A DNA stretch of 40,109 nt from an uncultured Eubacteriales bacterium (GCA_934636435.1 CAKUAQ010000018.1:1-40109), one strand, 5' to 3'. Numbered from the stretch's first letter, positions 1-7,815 are shown. The notes: generated from the letters alone by a model not told the origin. Program-made: numbers and translations.

Positions 1-1330
1 AGTTGGTGACCTCACGGGATTCCCGGGCGCGGGTGCGCTGCTTTTCCATCTCCGCTTTGAACCCGTCCTCGTCGATGCCGTAGCCTTTTTCCTCCAGAAT
101 TTCTCTCGTCAGATCCACCGGAAATCCGTAGGTATCATACAGCTTAAACACCGCAGCACCATCCAGCACCGTTTTGCCGGCAGCCTTGAGCCCATCCTCC
201 AGATCCGCCAAAATCCGCAGTCCCTGATCGATGGTCTTATTGAACTGCGCCTCCTCATTGGTCAGCACCTTGAATATAAAGTCCTTTTTCTCCTCCAGCT
301 CCGGATACCCGTCCTTGGAACCGTCAATGACGGTGCCGCTGAGCGCCGCCAGGAACTGTCCCTCAATGCCCAGCAGACGTCCGTGGCGGGCTGCCCGGCG
401 AATGAGGCGGCGCAGCACATAGCCCCGCCCTTCATTGGACGGCATAATACCGTCCGAGATCATAAACGTAGCGGAGCGGATATGGTCAGTAATCAGCCGG
501 ATGGACACATCGTCCTCATGCTTTTCGCCGTAAGTCTTGTGTGCCAGATCGCAGACATGCTGACGCAGGGCGCAGAGGGTATCCACATCGAAAATGGAGT
601 CCACATCCTGTACCACCACCGCCAGTCGTTCCAAGCCCATGCCGGTGTCGATATTCTTCTGTTTCAGTGTGGTATAATGTCCCTCCCCATCGTTTTCAAA
701 CTGGGTAAAGACATTATTCCATACCTCCATATACCGGTCGCAGTCGCAGCCCACTGTACAGCCGGGTTTGCCGCAGCCGTATTTTTCGCCACGGTCATAG
801 TAAATTTCCGAGCAGGGACCGCAGGGACCGGAGCCATGCTCCCAGAAGTTGTCCTCCTTGCCGAACTTATAGATCCGCTCAGCGGGAATACCGATCTCCT
901 TATTCCAGATATCAAACGCCTCGTCATCCTCCAGATAGACAGACGGATACAGACGGTCGGCATCCAGCCCCACCACCTCCGTCAGAAATTCCCACGACCA
1001 GTGGATGGCGTCGTGCTTAAAATAATCGCCAAAGGAAAAATTGCCCAGCATCTCAAAGAAGGTGCCATGGCGGGCGGTTTTACCCACATTTTCAATATCG
1101 CCGGTGCGGATGCACTTCTGGCAGGTGGTCACACGCCGCCGGGGCGGAAGCTCCGCGCCGGTGAAATACGGCTTGAGCGGCGTCATACCGGCATTGATGA
1201 GCAGCAGGCTCTTGTCGTTGCGGGGAATCAGCGAAAAGCTGGGCAGGCGCAAATGCCCCTTGCTCTCAAAAAACGAGAGGTACATCTCCCGCAGCTCGTT
1301 GACTCCGTATTTCTTTCGTTCGTTTGCCAT
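1..1330 (-). CDS. alaS: Alanyl-tRNA synthetase, N-terminal part (truncated by window edge)
   Basis: Class II aminoacyl-tRNA synthetase that charges tRNA-Ala in the cytoplasm. The visible N-terminal 443 residues carry the family's opening (MANERKKYGVNELREMYLSF), the segment around SLLLINAGMTPLKPYFTG, the CQKCIRTGDIENVGKTARH block and the GRGYVLRRLIRRAARHG helix typical of the AlaS catalytic core. The editing and C-Ala domains would lie beyond base 1. The start is the ATG at 1330-1328, preceded by AAAGGAATG. A T-box leader and a consensus promoter sit directly upstream, which fits tRNA-Ala-dependent antitermination. Nothing looks broken within the visible part. Identification is secure from the continuous family-wide similarity. 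Confidence 0.97.
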   Translation of the reverse strand, partial: MANERKKYGVNELREMYLSFFESKGHLRLPSFSLIPRNDKSLLLINAGMTPLKPYFTGAELPPRRRVTTCQKCIRTGDIENVGKTARHGTFFEMLGNFSFGDYFKHDAIHWSWEFLTEVVGLDADRLYPSVYLEDDEAFDIWNKEIGIPAERIYKFGKEDNFWEHGSGPCGPCSEIYYDRGEKYGCGKPGCTVGCDCDRYMEVWNNVFTQFENDGEGHYTTLKQKNIDTGMGLERLAVVVQDVDSIFDVDTLCALRQHVCDLAHKTYGEKHEDDVSIRLITDHIRSATFMISDGIMPSNEGRGYVLRRLIRRAARHGRLLGIEGQFLAALSGTVIDGSKDGYPELEEKKDFIFKVLTNEEAQFNKTIDQGLRILADLEDGLKAAGKTVLDGAAVFKLYDTYGFPVDLTREILEEKGYGIDEDGFKAEMEKQRTRARESREVTN

Positions 1331-1362
1331 AAATCGGTCATTCCTTTCTTTCCGGGTGGACG

Positions 1363-1600
1363 CAAAAAGAGCCCCATCCCTATGGGACGGAAGCTCCGTG
1401 GTACCACCCAAATTGCACCGCCGGAGGCGATGCCGCTTTTGTCCCTTTAACGCAGGGGTTACGCCGCCGTTCCTCACAGCGAAACTCGGGAGCGGCTCAC
1501 CTCTTACCGACGCAAGGGTCTCTCAGCGAAGCCACAGCTCCAACCCCATTCTCTGCCCGCCGACGGGGAGGTTTCTTCTCCGTCACAGTCTTTAACAGAG
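1363..1600 (-). promoter_or_regulatory. T-box leader of alaS, with terminator
   Basis: Read on the minus strand, the leader contains the T-box core GGGTGGTACCACGG (1409-1396), whose UGGU pairs with uncharged tRNA acceptor ends in this riboswitch class. It is followed by a GC-rich hairpin (1397 down to 1370) ending in TTTTT, the intrinsic terminator. Stem I lies between about 1590 and 1490 and includes the conserved-looking CAGAGAAT. A GCT triplet in TTCGCTGAGAGACC may be the alanine specifier, but I could not fold the stem to prove it. Expected effect: readthrough into alaS when tRNA-Ala is uncharged. Confidence 0.9.
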
Positions 1601-1603
1601 ATT

Positions 1604-1632
1604 AGTATAGAGCATTTTTACCGATTTGTCAA
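1604..1632 (-). promoter_or_regulatory. Sigma-A promoter of alaS
   Basis: Minus strand: -35 TTGACA (1632-1627), 17-base spacer, -10 TATACT (1609-1604). Transcription would start near 1597, giving a leader of about 265 bases that holds the T-box. Confidence 0.85.
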
Positions 1633-1663
1633 CGAATTTTTCCAATCCGGTTGCAAAACCGTT

Positions 1664-1716
1664 ATATGACAACTTTGTCATATTTCTTGACATGCTTCCC
1701 CTGTTTTTGCTACACT
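1664..1716 (+). promoter_or_regulatory. Promoter with perfect palindromic operator candidate
   Basis: The palindrome ATATGACAACTTTGTCATAT (1664-1683: 9-base arms, 2-base spacer) ends three bases before a -35 TTGACA (1687-1692). An 18-base spacer and a -10 TACACT (1711-1716) follow. The palindrome sits where a dimeric regulator could block or recruit polymerase. No regulator gene is adjacent, so its protein is unknown. Confidence 0.7.
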
Positions 1717-1740
1717 GAAGAGAGAAAAGGAGAGGATTTT

Positions 1741-2382
1741 ATGGAGGAAAAACGAGGGGGTCGGACGACGCTTATCCGCCTGCTGCTGATTCTGTCCGGC
1801 ATCGGCGCCTTATTCGAGGCGAATACGCACAACATAACTCCGCCAAAGTATCTCCAATTGGAAACCTCCCGGTTTGCCATTCAGATTCAGATTTCGGAAG
1901 CCGTCGGTTGCCTGTTTCTGTTTGCGGGCATTGTCCTGCTGTTGGTACACACATTCTATCCCGAAAAGAAACTGTGGCCGACGGTTGGCTATGGACTGAT
2001 GGCGTTTCGGCTGATCCCGATGGTTATTCGGGCTATCCGGGATGTGTACCTTTACAAGACTGCCTTTTGCACGCCGGACGTGGTTTCCGATGTGCGTTTG
2101 GTGCTGGCGCTGCTTCTTGAGGGCGCGCTGGTGTTTCTCGCTGTGTTTCTGGTCGTTACCGCCTATCGGCAGCGGGCATATCCGGTTCCGGTCATCGTCA
2201 TCGGCGGCTTGTGGGCTCTCTATGAGCTGATCCGCTTAGGCAATACGATTTGTACCGACATACGATGGACCCACCTGTTCCGCCACTGGCAGGATTGGGT
2301 GATCTGCGCCACACATCTTTGCTTGTTGGCGGGTGTCATTCTGCTTCAGTGGCGGCAGCAGACGACATCCAAATCAAAATAA
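1741..2382 (+). CDS. Small multi-pass membrane protein, function unknown
   Basis: I do not recognise a family. The 213-residue product has about five hydrophobic stretches (near residues 10-25, 55-73, 80-95, 118-142, 152-167 and 190-205 as read by eye) separated by short basic or polar loops, and a basic C-terminus ending KSK. The ATG at 1741 is chosen because AAAGGAGAGG lies 6-12 bases upstream; the frame is open further 5', but that part overlaps the promoter. It is monocistronic, divergent from alaS, and closed by a bidirectional terminator. Its promoter carries a perfect palindrome, so expression is probably switched by a DNA-binding protein. Confidence 0.75.
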   Translation: MEEKRGGRTTLIRLLLILSGIGALFEANTHNITPPKYLQLETSRFAIQIQISEAVGCLFLFAGIVLLLVHTFYPEKKLWPTVGYGLMAFRLIPMVIRAIRDVYLYKTAFCTPDVVSDVRLVLALLLEGALVFLAVFLVVTAYRQRAYPVPVIVIGGLWALYELIRLGNTICTDIRWTHLFRHWQDWVICATHLCLLAGVILLQWRQQTTSKSK

Positions 2383-2385
2383 GCA

Positions 2386-2432
2386 AAAAAACAAGACCTG
2401 AACACGCTTTCGTGCCACAGGTCTTGTTTTTT
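2386..2432. terminator. Bidirectional intrinsic terminator
   Basis: Ten-base perfect stem ACAAGACCTG (2391-2400) / CAGGTCTTGT (2418-2427), with an A-run before and a T-run after. It serves both the + membrane protein and the convergent - peptidase gene. Confidence 0.9.
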
Positions 2433-2487
2433 GCCCCTCTGACCGGTTCTGCCACATGGCTGCGGCAGGATTTCGAGGGCAAGCGCT

Positions 2488-3213
2488 TTATTCCTCCGGA
2501 ATTTTTTCCTGTTGATAGCGCACTTCCCGTCCAAGCGCCTCGACCGGGTTCACCAGTACGTCGTCTATGGTCAGTTCCAGATGCAGGTGGGGTGCCTGGG
2601 CGCTCTCGCAGGGAATCTCTCCCAGCTTGCCGATGGTGTTTCCAACCTTCACGGTATCCCCCGGCTTCACCGACGCAATAATGCCGCAATACCGGGATAC
2701 CACGCCCACGCCGTGGTCGATCTCCACCACGCCGCCCCACAAAGGATCGTCGGCGGTGACGGTTTTCACCGTACCATCTGCCAGCGCCTTAACAGCCTGC
2801 TCTTTGTCACCGGTAAAATCCACACCCTCATGCACCCGCCAGTCACCCATCGTTACAGAATATGCGGGAGCGGTACCGCTATATGCCTGCTGCACCAGAT
2901 TTCCCATCGGCAGCACATACAGATCGGCCGCTTTTGGTGCCGCAGTCGTGGTGGTAGTCGACGGTGCGGTCGACGTCGTTGTGGTCGTTTTTCGCTCATC
3001 CGGTTGGTCGCTGACCACCTGCCCCACCAGCTGATCGTCGGAGGGCGTGGACGGCTCCGACGGTTTTTCACTGACGAACAGCGTTTGTCCAAATGTGGCA
3101 GCGGCGATGCCGCCTATTGCCAGCAGACACACTGCCAGCGCCACATAAAAGCCCTTGCCACTGATAAAACGCTTAAACCGGGATGGTCCCCGGAGAGGGG
3201 ATTTACTTTCCAT
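2488..3213 (-). CDS. spoIIQ: SpoIIQ-like M23 (LytM) family membrane protein
   Basis: Probable forespore membrane protein that pairs with mother-cell SpoIIIAH during engulfment. Layout of the 241 residues: basic cytoplasmic N-terminus, one transmembrane helix (about 22-42), a Thr-rich linker (76-92) and a LytM domain (about 100-232). The domain keeps both zinc-ligand motifs, HEGVD (H128, D132) and HLH (H209, H211). Clostridial SpoIIQ proteins are known to keep these, whereas the B. subtilis protein lacks one. Start: ATG at 3213 with AGGAGG ten bases upstream; a GTG at 3219 (spacing 4) is an alternative. A forespore-type promoter candidate lies upstream. A general M23 endopeptidase cannot be excluded, but the TM-linker-LytM layout and small size favour SpoIIQ. 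Confidence 0.75.
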   Translation of the reverse strand: MESKSPLRGPSRFKRFISGKGFYVALAVCLLAIGGIAAATFGQTLFVSEKPSEPSTPSDDQLVGQVVSDQPDERKTTTTTSTAPSTTTTTAAPKAADLYVLPMGNLVQQAYSGTAPAYSVTMGDWRVHEGVDFTGDKEQAVKALADGTVKTVTADDPLWGGVVEIDHGVGVVSRYCGIIASVKPGDTVKVGNTIGKLGEIPCESAQAPHLHLELTIDDVLVNPVEALGREVRYQQEKIPEE

Positions 3214-3262
3214 GATCACCGTGCCTCCTCTGTTTCGGTTCTTCTGTCTTTCGGGTCACAAA

Positions 3263-3291
3263 AAGTTTGCCCCAATCTCTGCGCTCTATGC
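3263..3291 (-). promoter_or_regulatory. Candidate sigma-F promoter for spoIIQ
   Basis: Minus strand: GCATA (3291-3287), 14 bases, then GGGCAAACTT (3272-3263). The sigma-F consensus as I recall it is GYATA, about 15 bases, GGNNANAHTR. The match lacks only the last R, and the spacer is one short. No good sigma-A promoter is evident, which fits a forespore gene. Confidence 0.4.
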
Positions 3292-3354
3292 AGATCGAAG
3301 AAAAATTGTCTATATCTGCCAGAAAATCCGGTCGAAATTTGTTGAATGAGCGTA

Positions 3355-3399
3355 TTGAGTGTGCATCAACGTGTATAGTATACTGTACATAGATGTACA
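3355..3399 (+). promoter_or_regulatory. Promoter with two adjacent palindromes
   Basis: -35 TTGAGT (3355-3360), 18 bases, -10 TATACT (3379-3384). Two palindromes overlap the -10 and start site: GTATA-G-TATAC (3373-3383) and TGTACAT-AG-ATGTACA (3384-3399). Both are perfect. A dimeric repressor bound here would cover the transcription start. Confidence 0.65.
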
Positions 3400-3421
3400 T
3401 TTTCACAGGGAGGCGTGCGAT

Positions 3422-3907
3422 ATGGCTGGAAGAATGCCTATTCATCTGGATTTGGCGGGCAATAACTGTACTATTTTCGGCGGCGGATGCAATACCGTAC
3501 GCCGTGCCAAAGAATTTTTGCATTTCGGCGCTAAAGTGACCGTGATTAGCCCCTCTGTCTGTCCGGAGCTGCAAGCGCTGATGGATAGTAACGATATTCG
3601 GTATATCCCCCGCAAGTATTTCCGTGGCGATTGTTCTAATTCACAAATCTGTGTGGCCGCCACCGATAATCCTGCGGTAAATATTTCCATCGCCACCGAA
3701 TGTAAAGCAAAACGGATTCTTGTCAACGTCACCAATCCGGCAGAATACGGAAATTTTGAGTTTCCACGTACCGTGACCGAGGATGGTCTGGTGCTGTCTG
3801 TCGGCGGTGATGCACCCCGCCCGGTACTGAAAAACGTGCGGAATCAGCTGCGGGAAATCGTATCGACCTTGCTTGATAAAGCGCGCCGGGAGGTCCCGAA
3901 GGAATAA
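3422..3907 (+). CDS. Precorrin-2 dehydrogenase (siroheme synthase N-terminal domain type)
   Basis: NAD-dependent oxidation of precorrin-2 to sirohydrochlorin on the siroheme/cobalamin branch, cytoplasmic. The 161-residue product has a Rossmann start with FGGGCNTVRRAKEFLHFGAKVTV (glycines 20-22) and VAATDNPAVN (about 79-88). It has the VNVTNPAEYGNFEFPRTV segment and the late GGDAPRPVLKNVRNQLRE that correspond to the Met8p/SirC/CysG-N family. Start ATG at 3422 follows GGGAGG with 8 bases. It stands alone: no hem, cbi or cys gene is next to it, and it has its own palindrome-bearing promoter. At 161 residues it lacks the C-terminal chelatase-dimerisation part of longer relatives, so any ferrochelatase role is doubtful. 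Confidence 0.85.
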   Translation: MAGRMPIHLDLAGNNCTIFGGGCNTVRRAKEFLHFGAKVTVISPSVCPELQALMDSNDIRYIPRKYFRGDCSNSQICVAATDNPAVNISIATECKAKRILVNVTNPAEYGNFEFPRTVTEDGLVLSVGGDAPRPVLKNVRNQLREIVSTLLDKARREVPKE

Positions 3908-3915
3908 TATTGATT

Positions 3916-3951
3916 GAAAGCCCGGCGGTCAGGATCGACCGTCGGGCTTTC
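3916..3951. terminator. Hairpin downstream of precorrin-2 dehydrogenase
   Basis: 15-base stem (3916-3930 / 3937-3951) with one mismatch or wobble; the T-run is poor on both sides. It is probably a terminator or 3'-stabilising hairpin for the + gene. Confidence 0.55.
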
Positions 3952-3963
3952 AAGTATAAAGAT

Positions 3964-3996
3964 AGGGTGCACGGAGCAGATCGCTCTGTGCACCCT
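3964..3996. terminator. Hairpin downstream of the EF-G-like gene
   Basis: 14-base stem AGGGTGCACGGAGC (3964-3977) / GCTCTGTGCACCCT (3983-3996) with one wobble. On the minus strand it follows the EF-G-like stop and runs into ATCTTTATACTT, a weak T-rich tail. Confidence 0.55.
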
Positions 3997-4015
3997 GAAA
4001 TCGTTCCGATACGGC

Positions 4016-6073
4016 TTATGCCTGTCGGGCGGCGATCACTTTATCCGCCACCGGCCGAGGCGCTTCTTCATACCGCTCAAATGTCAGTGTAAAATGCCCA
4101 CGCCCCTGAGTGGAGGAACGCAGCATGGTGGCATAATCCCCCATTTCGCCCAACGGCACCTCCGCTTCTACGCAAGTCAGATCATCCTCAGCGGGGTTCA
4201 TGCCCAGTACCCGACCGCGGCGGCGGTTAATATCGCCCATAATATCGCCGGTGTAATCCCCCGGCACAAACACCTGCAAGGTGCCGATCGGCTCCAGCAG
4301 ATAGGGGTCGGCCTGCGCGATACCGGTCTTATACGCCAATGCGGCCGCTGTTTTGAATGCCATTTCGGAAGAATCTACCGGATGATAGGACCCGTCCACC
4401 AGCGTAGCCTTGACACCCACCAGCGGATAGCCGGCCAACACACCCTCCCGGGCACTTTCCTGCAATCCTTTCTCTACTGCCGGGAAATAATTTTTCGGCA
4501 CGGCGCCTCCAAACACGTTTTCCTCAAAAGTCAACCCATCACTGTTATCCGGTTCAAACTCGATCCATACATCGCCGAACTGACCGTGGCCGCCGGATTG
4601 CTTTTTATGTCGTCCTTGTACTTTTACCTTACGGCGGATGGTCTCCCGATACGCCACCTGTGGCGCCGACAGCGTGACATCCACACCAAATTTCGATTTC
4701 AGACGGGATACGATTACATCCAGCTGCTGCTCCCCCATACCGGATAACAGTAACTCCCGCGTCTCCGGATTTTGCTCCACGCGGATGGTGGGATCCTCCT
4801 CCCGCAGACGTGCCAATCCGGTCGCCACTTTTTCTTCATCGCCCTTTTTCACTGTCTGCACCGCCATCGTCAGGCATGGAGAATCAAATGGCACGCCCGG
4901 CAGAGTAATGGGGCACTCCGGTGCGCACAGGGTATCCCCCGTGCCGGTGGCGGCCAGCTTTGCCACCGCACCGATATCGCCCGCCCCTACATAGGGCGTC
5001 TCCACCTGCTTCTTTCCCCGGACAAAGAAGAGCTTGCCCAGCTTTTCCAATTGCCCGGTGCGGGTGTTGAGCAGCGTCGTATCCGCCGTAACCTTGCCCC
5101 GAATCACCTTAAAGTACAACAGCTTGCCCACAAACGGATCGACCACCGTCTTAAACACCGCAGCCACTGCCGGGGCATCTTCCGTCACCTCCAGCTCCAC
5201 CGGCTCGCCGGACGCATCGGTGCCGGTCTCTCCGGCCACCGTTTCCGCCCAAGGCGCCAACCACAACAGCCCGGTGAGCAGCTGATCCACCGCTTCCAGC
5301 TCCTGTGCCGAACCGCAGAATACCGGCGCGATCTCACCCTTGCGCACGCCGGAAGCGATGCCGTGAATCAACTCATCCGGCGTAAACTCCTCACCGGAGA
5401 AGTATTTTTCCATCAGTTCTTCGCTGGTTTCCGCCACCGCTTCATAGATAGCGGTGCGCAATCCCTCCAGCCGGTGCCCCATATCGGGAATCGGTACGGC
5501 TTTCGCCTGTCCGTTTTCGTATGTATAGGCTTTGTATTCCAGCAGATTGACATAGCACTGCACTTTGTGGTCCACTACATACGGCACCACCAGCGGACAT
5601 ACCATAGGACCAAACTTGGTTTTCAGCTCTTCAAACACCTTATAAAAATCGGCGCTTTCCCGATCCAGCTTGTTTACAAAAAATATGGTGGCGATCCCTT
5701 TTTTCTGCGCAGCGGCAAAGCCCTTTTCCGCTCCGACGGTAACGCCGCTCTTACCGGACACCACCACCACGGCGCTGCCTGCCGCGCGAATGCCCTCCCG
5801 GACACCGCCCACAAAATCAAACAGACCGGGAGTATCCAGGATGTTCATCTTGGTACCCTTCCATTCCACCGGCACCAACGAGGTAGACACCGACACCTGA
5901 CGGCGCACCTCCTCCGGGTCAAAATCGCTGACGGTATTCCCATCCGCAACCCGTCCCAGCCGATCCGACTGACCGGTGAGATAAAACGCCGCCTCCGTCA
6001 GCGAAGTCTTGCCGGAACCGGCATGACCGACGAACGCTATGTTGCGAATGTGTTTTGCAGAGTAGTTTTTCAT
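4016..6073 (-). CDS. fusA2: Elongation factor G-like translational GTPase (EF-G2/FusA2 type)
   Basis: Translational GTPase of the EF-G family, acting on the ribosome. The 685 residues match the EF-G length. G-domain motifs: GHAGSGKT (16-23), DTPG (80-83), NKLD (134-137). The P-loop is GHAGSGKT rather than the AHIDAGKT of canonical EF-G, and the switch I region (FDPEEVRRQVSVSTS, about 51-65) lacks the usual ERGITI. These are traits of the second EF-G clade, so its role may differ from ordinary translocation. Domain IV is present (GHGQFGDVWIEFEP), and the C-terminus has GDIMGDINRRRGRVLGM, as in EF-G domain V. It is monocistronic and away from rpsL/rpsG, which also argues for the paralogue. Family is sure; the exact role is inferred. 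Confidence 0.88.
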   Translation of the reverse strand: MKNYSAKHIRNIAFVGHAGSGKTSLTEAAFYLTGQSDRLGRVADGNTVSDFDPEEVRRQVSVSTSLVPVEWKGTKMNILDTPGLFDFVGGVREGIRAAGSAVVVVSGKSGVTVGAEKGFAAAQKKGIATIFFVNKLDRESADFYKVFEELKTKFGPMVCPLVVPYVVDHKVQCYVNLLEYKAYTYENGQAKAVPIPDMGHRLEGLRTAIYEAVAETSEELMEKYFSGEEFTPDELIHGIASGVRKGEIAPVFCGSAQELEAVDQLLTGLLWLAPWAETVAGETGTDASGEPVELEVTEDAPAVAAVFKTVVDPFVGKLLYFKVIRGKVTADTTLLNTRTGQLEKLGKLFFVRGKKQVETPYVGAGDIGAVAKLAATGTGDTLCAPECPITLPGVPFDSPCLTMAVQTVKKGDEEKVATGLARLREEDPTIRVEQNPETRELLLSGMGEQQLDVIVSRLKSKFGVDVTLSAPQVAYRETIRRKVKVQGRHKKQSGGHGQFGDVWIEFEPDNSDGLTFEENVFGGAVPKNYFPAVEKGLQESAREGVLAGYPLVGVKATLVDGSYHPVDSSEMAFKTAAALAYKTGIAQADPYLLEPIGTLQVFVPGDYTGDIMGDINRRRGRVLGMNPAEDDLTCVEAEVPLGEMGDYATMLRSSTQGRGHFTLTFERYEEAPRPVADKVIAARQA

Positions 6074-6136
6074 GGAGACACGCCCTTTCTGTATTTTCTC
6101 CGTCTTTGGAGAATGTATCTTCCGGTGTTTGGTACG

Positions 6137-6165
6137 ATTATACTATATTTATTTCGCAATTACAA
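6137..6165 (-). promoter_or_regulatory. Sigma-A promoter of the EF-G-like gene
   Basis: Minus strand: -35 TTGTAA (6165-6160), 17 bases, -10 TATAAT (6142-6137). Confidence 0.75.
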
Positions 6166-6233
6166 CAGTTTTTTAGTTGAGATTTGATAATTTCGGCATT
6201 TTACCGAAAAACAGCCATTTCCGTATTTTTCCA

Positions 6234-6280
6234 TTGACATCTCAGTAACTTTGTGATACACTAACAGCGAACAAACGTTC
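6234..6280 (+). promoter_or_regulatory. dinB promoter with LexA (SOS) box
   Basis: -35 TTGACA (6234-6239), 17 bases, -10 TACACT (6257-6262). Directly after it comes GAACAAACGTTC (6269-6280), an exact match to the Gram-positive LexA core GAAC-N4-GTTC, preceded by the consensus C. The box covers the start site, so LexA would repress dinB until DNA damage. Confidence 0.9.
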
Positions 6281-6304
6281 TTTGCGGAAAGCGGGAGTAA
6301 TGCA

Positions 6305-7558
6305 ATGCATCGGCAGATATTACACGTGGATTGTAACAAGTTCTATGCCTCCGTGGAATGCTGTCTCCATCCGGAGCTGAAGGATAAGCCTATCGCCGTG
6401 GGAGGCAGTGAAGAATCCCGTCACGGCATCATTCTGACCAAAAATGAGATTGCCGCCCGTTACGGTCTGGTTACCGGTGAGCCGCTGTGGGCCGCCCGCC
6501 GGAAATGTCCGGAGCTGATCGTGGTGCCGCCGCACTTCTCCACCTATATGCGGTTTTCTAAAATGGTGCGAAAGATTCTGTCGGATTACACGGATCGAAT
6601 CGAACCGTTTGGATTGGACGAAGCCTGGCTGGAGCTGACCGGCGGACAACAAACGCCGGAGGCTGTGGCACAGGAAATCCGTCTCCGGGTACGGGAAGAA
6701 CTGGGCATCACCGTCAGTATCGGAGTCAGCTTTACAAAGCCCTTTGCCAAGTTGGGCAGCGACTATGAAAAGCCGGATGCCGTCACTGTATTTACACCGG
6801 AAAATTACCGGGAGTTGGTATGGGCATTACCGGTAGAGGACCTTATCTATGTGGGCGGCTCGACCCGGAAAAAGCTGGAACAGCGCTATATCTACACCAT
6901 CGGCGATCTGGCTACCGCCGATCCAACCATGCTGCGCGCGCTGCTGGGGAAATGGGGTATGTTGCTTTACGCCATGGCTAACGGTCAGGATAACCAGCCG
7001 GTCATCCCAACCTCCGAAGCCGCCGCCATCCAATCCATCAGCAACGGCATGACCTCGCCCCGGGATATGGAAAATGAACAGGACGTGCGCATCGTTCTCT
7101 ATGTATTGGCGGAGAGCGTAGGACGGCGGCTCCGGGAACAGCACCTGTACGGGAAAACGGTGGAGTTGCAACTGCGCGATACCAGGCTGACTGTACAGAA
7201 CTATCGCATTACCTTGGATCATTTCATCCGTTCTACCGATGATATTGCCCGGGAGGCGCTGGCACTGTTCCGCAAGCGCTATAACTGGAAACGTCCGCTG
7301 CGCACCCTTACCATCGGTGTCAGCGGACTGGAACCGGATACCACCCCCTGTCAGCTGGATCTGCTGGACAGCGCAAAACGCGAAAAGCGGGAAACGCTGG
7401 ATCGGGCGGTGGACGATCTGAAAAAGCGCTTTGGGGATCGGTGCATCCGGCGAGCGGTGGTAATGGAGGATCCGGCGCTGGCTGGGCTAAGTCCCTATGA
7501 AGATCACACCATTCATCCGGTGGGATTTTCCGGCAAGGTGGAGGTGCATGACGGATGA
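6305..7558 (+). CDS. dinB: Y-family DNA polymerase (DinB / Pol IV type)
   Basis: Error-prone translesion DNA polymerase. The 417 residues include the N-terminal metal site HVDCNKFYASVE (catalytic D9) and the palm motif FGLDEAWLEL (D105, E106), where most DinB proteins read S-L/I-DE. The G in place of S is also seen in some Gram-positive relatives. The helix-hairpin-helix region (about 180-215: GGSTRKKLEQRYIYTIGDLA) and a little-finger domain (about 250-370) follow. No classic beta-clamp peptide is obvious at the C-terminus. The ATG at 6305 follows GGGAG. A LexA box overlaps the promoter, and the stop overlaps the next gene by four bases (ATGA), so the two are translationally coupled. Confidence 0.93.
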   Translation: MHRQILHVDCNKFYASVECCLHPELKDKPIAVGGSEESRHGIILTKNEIAARYGLVTGEPLWAARRKCPELIVVPPHFSTYMRFSKMVRKILSDYTDRIEPFGLDEAWLELTGGQQTPEAVAQEIRLRVREELGITVSIGVSFTKPFAKLGSDYEKPDAVTVFTPENYRELVWALPVEDLIYVGGSTRKKLEQRYIYTIGDLATADPTMLRALLGKWGMLLYAMANGQDNQPVIPTSEAAAIQSISNGMTSPRDMENEQDVRIVLYVLAESVGRRLREQHLYGKTVELQLRDTRLTVQNYRITLDHFIRSTDDIAREALALFRKRYNWKRPLRTLTIGVSGLEPDTTPCQLDLLDSAKREKRETLDRAVDDLKKRFGDRCIRRAVVMEDPALAGLSPYEDHTIHPVGFSGKVEVHDG

Positions 7559-7815
7559 ATTATAAGGTCTATGTGGAGGTAACCGCCGTATTCGCCTCAG
7601 ACGGCACTGTGTATCCGCTGGCTGTGCGCTGGAAGGATGACACCGTATATGAAATTGATCGCGTTTTAGACATCCGGCAAGCGACAGCACTGAAGGCCGG
7701 AGGCTGCGGTCTGCGCTATACCTGTCGGATCCGGGGACAGCAGACATATCTGTTTTTGGATGAGGATCGCTGGTTCGTCGAAGCGCGTCTGCCCACGTCC
7801 AACGCCGGCGCTTAA
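7555..7815 (+). CDS. Small protein co-translated with DinB
   Basis: 86-residue product of unknown function whose ATG overlaps the dinB stop (ATGA). It is probably a single beta-rich domain: residues 20-80 alternate hydrophobic and polar (YPLAVRWKDDTVYEIDRVLD, then TYLFLDEDRWFVEARLP). The layout of W-x-x-x-x-Y-x-I-x-x-V-L-D, then a strand pair and a late W, resembles the DUF6504-type proteins that I recall being encoded beside Y-family polymerases. That link is from memory and unverified. Sharing the SOS promoter suggests an accessory role in translesion synthesis. Confidence 0.75.
   Translation: MNYKVYVEVTAVFASDGTVYPLAVRWKDDTVYEIDRVLDIRQATALKAGGCGLRYTCRIRGQQTYLFLDEDRWFVEARLPTSNAGA

Noticed and set aside
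2937..2990. Simple-sequence stretch near 2940-2990 as a DNA repeat element
   Set aside because: It is only the Thr-rich linker codons of the SpoIIQ-like protein.
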